Source of the DNA: Paramyrothecium sp. XJ0827
Taxonomy: Eukaryota; Ascomycota; Sordariomycetes; Hypocreales; Stachybotryaceae
Assembly (NCBI GenBank): GCA_020881915.1
Contig: JAJFPB010000006.1
Location: forward strand, 1,426,001 to 1,490,000
DNA: 64,000 nucleotides
Direction: 5' to 3'
Of the stretch, positions 55,753 through 64,000 are shown in pieces. The position numbers were made by a program, and so were the translations under genes. Numbering within the stretch: the stretch's first letter is position 1; each line of letters begins with the position of its first letter. The notes beneath the pieces were generated by a model that made no database searches, was not told where the DNA came from, and worked only from the letters and a program-made list of their open reading frames with translations.

Positions 55753-57500
55753 TCATCTACGAGACCATGTTAAAGGCGCTTTTTCGGGGTGCAGCATCTG
55801 TAACAATAAGACCATGGCAGAGTCTGTCTTGATGAGTTCAAGCACTCGATCCCGAGCAGCTTCTACAGTCTCCCCTTCAAAGGCAACAGGGTTCACTCGC
55901 CAATCGCGAAACAACGAAGCTATCGTTGCCACAAACTCGACCTGGGAGAACTTCCTCCCCGGACAATCGCGCGCACCCTCTGACCAACCAATGAAACTGC
56001 CGCGCCTCGGCTGAACAAATTCTTCTGCTGTAAGGTCTCCTTTGGATGCACTGGATCCAGATCCAGCCGCATTGATGAAACGAGAAGGACGCCAGCTCAA
56101 GGAATCGTCTCCCCACCATCTGGGGTCACTCTGCAGGGATGAGTATGCAAAGCACATCATTGTGTTTGGTGGCAGGACAATTTTCCTTCCCCCAACATCT
56201 AGTGTCTGTGTCTTATCCTTTGTCCACTTCGTGACTGGGACCGGTGTGTAAAGCCGGATCGTTTCATAGAGAACGGCCAGGCAGCGCTTTAGTCGAGGAA
56301 AGTCGGCCGAGTAATCCCACTTGCTTGGCGGTCGGTCACCTAGTACATGGCGCAGCTCTTCTGCAAGCCAATCTTGTACTTCTGGATTGGCAGCTAAGAA
56401 GTAAACGGCAAAGGTAAACACATGTGATGAGGTGTCGTGGCCGGCAAAGTTGATGACAAAAATGTTTCCGTAGATCTCTGGCTCGGTGAGGCCTTCGCCA
56501 TCTTTTGCATCGAGGGATGCCTTGGCAAGTGATGATAGAAAGGTACGAGTGCTGCCAGCTCCGGACAAGCCTCGAGCTACGCTGCTCTTCTCTGACTCGT
56601 ACATCTCTGTCATGAAGGACTGGAATGCTGTCACTGCCGCCCCAATCTTGCGAAACTTTGTCGGAAGCCAGGGCATCTTGGTGAAGAACTTGGGCCCCAT
56701 AGCAATGATGAGGATACAGTACTCCAGAATCAACTGCAGAGAATCTTTATAGCTCTCCGAGGGGTCTCCATGGGATGTCTCCTCGTAGCCCTGAAACTTG
56801 AACGATTTGCCGAACCCTGCCTTGGAGAGCACGCCAAGAGATAAGGTACGAAGGTCGTCTGCTGTGTTACGGATCGACGGCCGCGCAGCCCAGTATTGAA
56901 GCATGTCGCTGGCCTGCAATATACTCTCAGACCACACTGTCTCGTTGTATTGCTCGTTGAAGCAGGACGCCATGAGCTTCCGTTGCTTGACCCATCGTTG
57001 ACCTTCGACCTGAAAAGAGAAATGCGCGTTAGTGATCCACTGTGTGGACGGCGATGTGCGGTGAGACTAACACTGCTGACATTGGGACCAAAAGCATCAA
57101 GGACTTGGGTCAATTCGACGCATCTTGGAAAGTCATCTCTCCGGCGAACGATATCCATGATGATGTCCGGGTGGCCGATGTACAGCCAATTCCGCCCGGG
57201 TGTTACCAGCATGAACACATCACCAAGCTCATGGTGTGAGTAATACCGGTCGGGCAGCTCCCATCCCATCCAGTTGTACCTGGTAAATGTGCTTTCGCCG
57301 AAATATGTCTTGACATGACGCAGAACCTTTCGGTCAATGAGCATCCAAAAGTAATTGAGATGGCTAATAGGAATGACGCGGATCGGAATACCGATCTTGC
57401 GCGCTATCAGATAGTTGCGGAACAGTGAATACCAGGATTGCAACGCTGCTGTACCTGCCAGTAGCAATACGCCCCATAGCAGAACCAAAAGGATGTTCAT
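55753..57500 (-). CDS. Cytochrome P450
   Basis: Two exons, 57072-57500 and 55753-57009, with a 62-base in-phase intron (GTTAGT...TTTCAG), give 561 aa. The ATG at 57500 starts directly with the membrane anchor (MNILLVLLWGVLLLAGTAAL). An ATG 15 codons upstream is possible. All P450 marks are present: the I-helix oxygen-binding NFAGHDTSSH, the K-helix ETIR, the PERF-like RPSRFI and the heme loop FIGWSEGARDCPGRKF with the Cys ligand. A monooxygenase anchored in the endoplasmic reticulum is expected. The clan and substrate cannot be fixed; secondary metabolism or xenobiotic oxidation are both likely. No synthase gene lies beside it. Confidence 0.88.
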
Positions 57501-58231
57501 GTTGTCTGAGTAGGACAAAGGGGGGATGGGTTTCAACTGTTGCAACCAACCAAATAGAGTTCTGATAGATTTGAGATCGTCAAAGGTGTGTCGGAACTAG
57601 GTAAAGAGTCTTAGTTGTGACGATATTTTACCCACGGGGTGATGCCTACATGCAGGCCCCATCCAACAACAGATTTATGGTCAGGGGCAACAGAAGTTCT
57701 TCCAAGCATTCATTTTTGTATTAGCCTTGCTCCACTGCGAATAATTGCAGCCAATGGAGCCTTGCCAGGCAGTATGTCTTGGTCTGGCGGAGCGGAGAAC
57801 CAACGGGCTTGATGCAAGAGTAGCAAGGCCAACAACCTCATACATGCAGCCCCCAAGAGATCAAGGTCGAGGCGGCAGGTATGCTCACCGCTGCAGGGGG
57901 ATCGATTGGTGGAAGGGGGCCTGGTAAGCCAGGTATCCTCCGCTAAGGTTACATTTGTTGGTGATAAGTTTTCGGTGCAAGTGTAGAGCGACCCGCACAC
58001 CAGCTCACTCATCTGTTCTTCGGATTCCTCAAACCAACATCCTAACAAAATTCCCTCAAAACGGTCTTATAGCATAATCACCACAAGGCCAGAGACTTAT
58101 CTGAAGGCTCTTTTCCACTGGTCTCCCGCTTCGGCGGGCTTTTGAAGAAGCATCTATGTACAATTATGCAGGTCCATTCAAACCAAAAGATTGCTTATTG
58201 AGTCCTTTGTTATTTATGCCCGGTAGAAAAG
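57501..58231. other. Intergenic stretch with a UUCG hairpin
   Basis: Upstream of the P450 and downstream of the beta-mannosidase. It contains the perfect hairpin CCCGC-TTCG-GCGGG at 58125-58138 followed by CTTTT. The frame at 57710-58048 has no domain. Confidence 0.5.
58125..58138 (+). other. Perfect 5-bp UUCG-loop hairpin
   Basis: CCCGC and GCGGG flank TTCG, an unusually stable RNA tetraloop, and T residues follow. It lies about 95 bases beyond the beta-mannosidase stop. In a fungal nuclear genome its role, if any, is unclear and it may be chance. Confidence 0.35.
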
Positions 58232-61033
58232 TCAAGTACTAATTGCCCCATCTGTCGCCCCAATGTATGTGTATTTGAGAGACCTCAAATCTGCTCCTAC
58301 AACCTCTACCACCGTCTTTTCACCAGGAACTACGTCAAATCCATTGTCGCTGAAGGTTGTGGACTTGCCTTCCTGAAAAACAAATCCTTTTATGGGATGC
58401 TTGCTGCTTATGGCAATCCTGGTGTCCGATACGGTCTGGATTTCAATCGTTCGGGGAGGCAGATCGAGGTACTTTATCGGTTGTGGCCAGGAGGTGTTTG
58501 TCGCGATCGTCTTGTCCTTTGACGTAACACTGGCATGGATCACGTATGGATCATATTGATCCAATTCGAACTGCTTCTGAGGGTCGCACGAGTCATTCCT
58601 GACATCTGGCCCATTCTGCTCCTTTAGTATCTCAGTGGTATCATTCGGTCGAGCCACAGTAGTCAAGTGGATTGGGCTTGCCAGATCCTTTCCAGTCCGA
58701 ATGGAGATGAATCGAACGTTCACATCAACTTTGGCTGGCTCAAGCTGACTGCTACCGATCCAAACATCGAACTGAGTGTCTCTAGCAGACGCCGTAGGGT
58801 CATCATGGCCTGCCGTCCAACTGTGATGCTTCCGAGAAATCCCGACAGCGATAGGTTTCATAGCTCTTGCTATTGCGTAGTAAGCGGGCTTCTTCACCAG
58901 GTGATAGTCGACCACAGCCCAGCTCATTGTGGGCCAGCAGTCGTTCAGTTGCCACACCAAGACACCTCCGCATTCGCGAGAGCCCCATTTGCGGCGCCAA
59001 GACTCGTAAGCATATTTCATCGTCTCTGCCTGGACGATTTGGGTCAGGTGCGTGAAGGAGGCGAGGTCGTATTTGATCCTGAAATTCTCCGCGACGTAAG
59101 TGATCATTCGACGTTCGTGGTCGATTGCTTTGTTTCGGAAATCCATCGTCCTAGAGCCGGGATGTTGTTCTTGTGGGTTGGGAACCATGTTGTGAATTGT
59201 CTCCAGGTGGGGATACGCTTCCACTGTTCAATTATCAAAAATGCTGGCCTATTTTAGGTTTTGACGCAATTAAGATGAATCACTCACTCCCGAATTCGCT
59301 TATGAATCGCGCAGACAACGTCGATGCCTCTTGATACCTAAGCATGGCTCCATGCCACACTGAATCTGTTAGCATTCTCATTTCTGACATCAGGAAGAGA
59401 ACGTAGCGAGAACTAACAATCCCACTGGTGTTTATCGCCGACCGTCGGGTCTGTGGTGTGCTTTCCGTCACCCCAGGGGCTGCTCGGGTGGTAGGCAACA
59501 GCCGGGTCCTCTTCCGATACAATTTTGGGCAACAGGTATTCATACAAATACCGAGCCGGAAACGTGGACTTAAGCCATGACTGGGGGTCTTTGTCCTCGT
59601 AGTTGTATTCCAGCTTGTATCTTTCTTGGACCTGGTAATCCTCATTGTTACCGGCCCAAATTATCAAGCTGGGATGCGACCTCAGTCGACGTATGTTCTG
59701 CCTCGCTTCCGCCTCTACAGATGCCAGATACGAGGGATACGCTGGGTATGAGGCACAGGCAAACCCGAAGTCTTGCCATACAAGGATTCCCAATTCATCA
59801 CAAGCATCGTACAGAGCATCGTGCTCGTAGATCCCACCTAGTTTCAGTTAGTCATTATCTGTAGAATTTGTAAGTGGGCCGCTGAGATTACCTCCCCATA
59901 TTCGAATCATGTTCTGATTGCCGTCTACCATCAATTTCATCCAGTCTCGATACCTCTCAGGTGTCATGCGTGATAGGAAGCTGTCGGCAGGAATCCAGCA
60001 AGAGCCCCCACAGAACACGTCTGCACCATTGACGCGGAAGAAGAACGATTTGCCAAAATCATCCGGTTGCTGAACAAGTTCGGCGCGCCGGAAGCCAATC
60101 TGTTTGGACTTCTGATGGAGAGATCCAAGAACAGCATTGACCCGGTAACGCGTTTGCTTGCCGTATCCGAAAGGGTTCCATAAATCCGGATTTCGGATTT
60201 GAAAACGCATTTGTGACAGCCCACTGGAGTCAATGTTGCATTCTTCTTCGCCCAATACAACATTGTCAAGAGATATTGAAAGCTTGATCGATGAGACGTT
60301 GGCGCCAACCACGGAGGCATATATTGTGCCGGAAACGTAGTCCAGGTTTGCACTCAGGTCGTACTGAACCCAAACATCATCGATCCTTGCAACGTATCGC
60401 TCGAGATAGATCGGCTTCCACGGTCCCATTGTTAGCATAATGGGGCCCCAATCCCAGCCCCAGTTGTATTGAGCACTTCTGACAGGTACTCTGCTGGCCT
60501 CTGTTTGGCGGACGTAGAACGTGTGTTCGTGGCTGTGCTGCTCCAACAACTTGCGACCGCGCAGCACAGTGGAGTCAAACGCAATTTCCAGTTCGTTTTC
60601 GTCTCTCAAGTGTTTTGTCACATCAACTCGATGAGAAAGAAACATGTTGTCGGAATGAAGAATCTCGGCACCGTTCAATGAGACTGTCGCAAAGGTGTCG
60701 AGGCCTTCAAAGACAAGGTCTGTGACTGCAACCTCCTTCGTGTCTAGGGTAGCCGGGTTCCGGAAATGTTTCCGATACACCCAGCCTTTTTCTGACACCC
60801 ATCTCACTGCTAATTCGTTGAGGTCCAGGAAGGGGTCAGGGATCCTGTCGGGTGTCAATGATCACCGTGCAGACACGAAAGCAACAGGGTTGTCGAACAC
60901 ACTTTTCGTTGGCAAGTAAATCGAGATGAACTTGAGTTGGGACGTTTTGTGCAGGGAGCCATGCGTCCTCCGCCATGTCATCCGCCTGGCGAAATTCCCA
61001 CCCATCGCTTAATTCAGAACGGAGATGATGCAT
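58232..61033 (-). CDS. GH2 beta-mannosidase, intracellular type B
   Basis: Five exons, 60903-61033, 59892-60844, 59418-59837, 59288-59365 and 58232-59223, all in phase (introns 58, 54, 52, 64), give 857 aa. It removes terminal beta-mannose from manno-oligosaccharides. The ATG at 61033 ([14 protein letters not shown]) gives no signal peptide, fitting the intracellular type-B enzymes; an upstream in-frame ATG is unlikely. Family marks are [49 protein letters not shown] and [15 protein letters not shown]. The acid/base is Glu427 in AGNNED and the nucleophile Glu525 in ISEFGMEAYPH. The protein looks complete. It is divergent from a zinc-cluster regulator of the mannan/cellulose group, 350 bases away. 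Confidence 0.9.
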
Positions 61034-61383
61034 TGTAAATGCCCGATTGATATGATGCTGTGAGTAACCGCGGCACAATCAGGAACAGTTGAATCTAAGT
61101 AGTTTCAGTACTGCCGTTGCCTTCTATGGCCTTTGCAGGACAAATCCTCTATGCCGACTAACATCACTTCTGCCCTGTACCGAAAATGTGATACGCCTGC
61201 ATTGGCACAAGCGGTCCGGGGATATGAAACGCCGACATGTTGCGGGGTTTCGTAACCCCAGTTATTCCCGTGAGTTTTGAGGCTTGACCCGGAGCCCCAA
61301 ATCTCCGACCCATGATTCTCTTCTCCCCCAGGTCCTCGGTGTCGTGAATTCCCGATCAAACCCACTGCAACACTGGGTCGATC
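61034..61383. promoter_or_regulatory. Divergent promoter, beta-mannosidase and regulator
   Basis: A 350-base region between outward starts. It contains GC-rich pieces such as GTCCGGGGA and TCCCCCAGG that resemble carbon-repressor (CreA/CRE1) targets. These are motif impressions only. Confidence 0.35.
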
Positions 61384-63511
61384 ATGTCGAATGTTTCAGA
61401 AGCACAACCAGATAGCCTGTTCCAGGCGGGGACGCGCAGACGGTTGAACAGGTCGTGCTCGGAATGTACCAGGTAAGCCTCGGGTTTTGTGCAAACACCC
61501 TGTGCTCCACTAAGACTCCTGTTGTAGGCGCAAAGTAAAGTGTGATGGCCAGCAACCGTGCAGGTGAGACTGCCTCATTCGACATGATCCCAGCGGCTGA
61601 ACAAGTTCCAGCTCTTGCTGCTTCCACAGGGTTTCGCACCTATCTGCCTACCGGCAGCGTCATCGGCGAAGTGCTGTGAAGAAGAGTGAGCATGAAGAGC
61701 TGTCAGAGCGCTTGCGCTTGAGGACTGGCATCCTGGAAAAGCTATTTGCAGAGGAAGACCTCGACGACCTGAGCACGAAGACTCTCCCGGAGCTGTTGGA
61801 CATTTTGCAACTTGTCCATACGCCCTCACAAAGGCCCCTCGTGTCCCCTCTCAATGGCCCTGTCCTGGACGCTCCGAGCCCCGAGGATTCCGGTCCTGCA
61901 TCCCCGAGTGGAGAGCCAGAGACACAGCGTCAGTGGGACGAATCGAGGCGTCAGCCGCTTGCTCAACAGGCCGCGGACGACATCAATGCCATCAACCTCG
62001 CAACGGACCAACACCGACGCTCGTACCTGGGCATCACCTCTGTTAGTGCAATATTGAGAGCAATCTTCCGGTTGTGCCCGTCAGCAAAACGTCTCATAGC
62101 TGATCGTGCGAGCATATGGGCAGACAATGAATCCGGCCAGCCTTCACCGTTTCCGCCTATGTCCAGTCTCAATGTCTACCCAAACACTCTGAGGGAGCAA
62201 CGCTGCATTGATTTCTATTTTGAGCATGTTCATGCAATAGTGCCCATGCTGGATGAAGAAGACTTTCGCGCAACGTATTCAGCTGGCCAGCGGAGAGACA
62301 CCGGATGGCTAGGTCTTCTACACATGGTGATCATTTTGGGATCCATAGCTTCCGGTAGTGATTGCCTCCATGACCAGTACTATGCCCAGGCGCGCAGCTA
62401 CCTCGATTTGGACGGGCTCGGCGCTGGCAACCTCGAAAGTCTTCAGGCATTCTGCCTCCTTGGAGGCATGTATCTCCACTACCGGAATGCCCCAAACATG
62501 GGTTATGCTATCTTAGGAGCTGCTCAGCGCATGGCAATCGCTCTGGGCCTGCATAGAGAATCTGTACGGCGAAGTTGGAATGGGACAGATCAACACAACG
62601 GCCGATTAAAACAAGCCGAAGCTGCCAGGAGGACGTGGTGGAGTCTATTCTGTCTCGATACATGGGCTAGCATGACACTTGGCCGCCCAACTTCTGGGCG
62701 ATGGGAACTGGACACGATGGATACGAGACTGCCAACCCCTGCATCAGAAGACGATCATGCTGTGCTCTCTCTTCTGGCCAGTTGCCATTTTTGCCTCATT
62801 TCTACCCGAGTGCAACATCGCTTTGCGCATTTTAGCCGCTTAAGCTTGCCAGAAGCTCTGGCCTTTGACCAAGAATTCCAGGATTGGTACCAATCGTTAC
62901 CGCCAGTCCTGGTCTCAACCATCAACTCTCCCAGTCGCTTGACAATATCTAGGGAGTTTATGAGAAATCGGTACTTCAACATCCGCCTGATCCTGCTCCG
63001 ATCTCTGATTGTTTATATGGTGCGAGACCGCGTGCCAGTCGATCAGATTTATGCTCAGGCTATGGAAGCAGTCGAAACTTGCCGCACAGTCTCCGGCGAG
63101 GCGATTGAGTCAATAGCCCTCTATTGGACCCCAAATAGGGTACATGCCTGGAATGCAGCTTGGTATCTTTTCCAGGCCTGCATGGTTCCTGTGCTGCTCA
63201 TCGTTATGGGTCGTTCACAGCCGCAACCGAACATCGAAGCACAAGAGGCCGGAAAAGCATTGTTGATGAAAGCTTTGGAAACATTTTCAGAGATGAGATT
63301 GTGGATGCGATCGTCTGATAAAGGTCCTGACATTATATCGGCTTTGTTTGAGGCCACGTCACTTGAGTCAGAAGAGGCCGAGCAAACACCCTCAAACAGT
63401 GACTCCAACTTCCTCGGCTGGTGTGACGACCAGCTAAATTTCACGGATTTGGACTGGAGCTTGTTTCTAAATAACAAGGACTTTCAGGCCAATAGTCTGC
63501 AGCCCAATTGA
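61384..63511 (+). CDS. Zn(II)2Cys6 regulator, ManR/ClrB/CLR-2-like
   Basis: Three exons, 61384-61472, 61528-61563 (36 bases) and 61612-63511, give 674 aa. The zinc cluster is spread over all three: RSCSECTR, RKVKCDGQQPC and then SSCCFHRVSHLSAYRQRHRR. The order CSEC, KCDGQQPC, SSC, YRQRHRRSA fits the regulators of mannanase and cellulase genes. The sixth zinc ligand, a Cys just before the YRQR segment, is Ser here (TCT). Next come a linker helix (ELSERLRLRTGILEKLF) and the Fungal_trans domain (CIDFYFEHVHAIVPMLDEED, AILGAAQRMAIALGLH, RRTWWSLFCLDTWASMTLGR). It is a nuclear activator, and its divergent neighbour encodes a beta-mannosidase, a natural target. The subfamily call rests on recall of motif style, not on a search. 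Confidence 0.8.
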
Positions 63512-63707
63512 TCTATGCGTGCTGTTTTAATCTTCCATGTTTTTGTGTCTATTGATCCCCGGAGTCTCTGTTTTTTGTCTTTGTCTGAACGACTTTCTTA
63601 CTAGCAAATCATAGTCGACCAAACTCAGTGTTGAGGCTTTTGATATCATATTCTTGAGCTCACCATTCGAGCATTAACCTAGTAAGAATCAGTAACAATT
63701 CAACTCT

Positions 63708-64000
63708 TCAAGTGTAGATAGATGGACCTACATGATGAGGGCCAAGCTCAGCTATGCTTTTCACTCCCAGCAACCTCAACGCAGTTGCTGTTTCGTCAGA
63801 CAAAACTGTTCAAGATCAGCTCAGCCAGGTGGAGAAGACGCCAGCATGTACCCACTTTGCAAGACCCTTTCGACGCCATTTTTTCCGCCAACGGCGAGCC
63901 CGTACAGAGCGGCACGACCGATGCCAACACCCTTGGCTCCTAATGCCAAAGCTTTCACGACGTCCGTTCCTCGCTTGATGCCGCCATCAACCAGAACATC
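63708..64000 (-). CDS. FMN-dependent alpha-hydroxyacid dehydrogenase, 3' end (partial)
   Basis: Exons 63856-64000 (open at the window edge) and 63708-63805, with a 50-base intron in phase. The visible part is the C-terminus of the lactate oxidase/cytochrome b2 family: [39 protein letters not shown] and, after the splice, [31 protein letters not shown] and GVGIGR form the FMN phosphate-binding loops. Such enzymes oxidise 2-hydroxy acids. The N-terminal part, which would show whether a cytochrome b5 domain is present, lies outside the window. It converges with the regulator gene, 196 bases apart. Confidence 0.85.

Noticed and set aside
57710..58048. Minus-strand frame of 112 codons
   Set aside because: No recognisable domain and it overlaps the expected P450 promoter.
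1..64000. CRISPR arrays, insertion sequences or phage genes
   Set aside because: No direct-repeat arrays, transposase or phage proteins were seen; gene structure is spliceosomal and fungal throughout.

Overview
This window looks like nuclear DNA of a filamentous ascomycete (Pezizomycotina). Genes carry short spliceosomal introns, mostly 47-95 bases, with GTAAGT/GTATGT-like donors and CTNAC-like branch sites. The content is typical of such fungi: Zn(II)2Cys6 regulators, a HET-domain relic, a DUF7708 protein, DUF6601, secreted carbohydrate-active enzymes and a P450. I cannot fix the genus from sequence alone. All exon joins were worked out by hand from splice sites, reading phase and family continuity, so they are models rather than transcript evidence.

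Layout. 1-9.4 kb: a secreted PL11 rhamnogalacturonan lyase whose CBM1 module lies behind an in-frame TGA, an alpha/beta hydrolase, a small secreted SnoaL-like protein and long gene-poor stretches. 9.4-14.4 kb: a 14-exon ABCC-type transporter of 1431 aa. 14.8-19.7 kb: an intact DUF6601 membrane protein, then a decayed block with two 5' gene stubs (a SERAC1-like hydrolase and a GMC oxidoreductase) joined tail to tail at about 16.79 kb, and a HET-domain pseudogene. 20.3-26.2 kb: a single-pass membrane protein and a large secreted GH2 beta-galactosidase-like enzyme. 27-34 kb: a DUF7708 protein divergent from a disordered protein, and an AAA ATPase.

34.9-50.2 kb: a methyltransferase, a membrane-anchored lectin-like propeller, an FAD oxidoreductase, a small secreted protein, a zinc-cluster regulator, an unusually long nucleotide-sugar-transporter-like protein and tRNA-Asp(GTC). 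50.6-57.5 kb: a CipB-like oxidoreductase divergent from a second zinc-cluster regulator, a DUF4360 secreted protein and a P450. 58.2-64 kb: an intracellular GH2 beta-mannosidase divergent from a third zinc-cluster regulator that resembles the ManR/ClrB/CLR-2 group, then the 3' end of an FMN-dependent alpha-hydroxyacid dehydrogenase running off the right edge.

How the genes fit together. The clearest functional unit is beta-mannosidase plus its divergent regulator, a plausible mannan-use pair. The pectin lyase and the GH2 enzyme add to a plant-polysaccharide theme. The most notable observations are the TGA between lyase and CBM1, the tail-to-tail breakpoint, the twice-broken HET gene, the regulator lacking its sixth zinc-binding Cys, and an 18-base micro-exon inside another zinc cluster. 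I did not find a clearly new multi-gene system.
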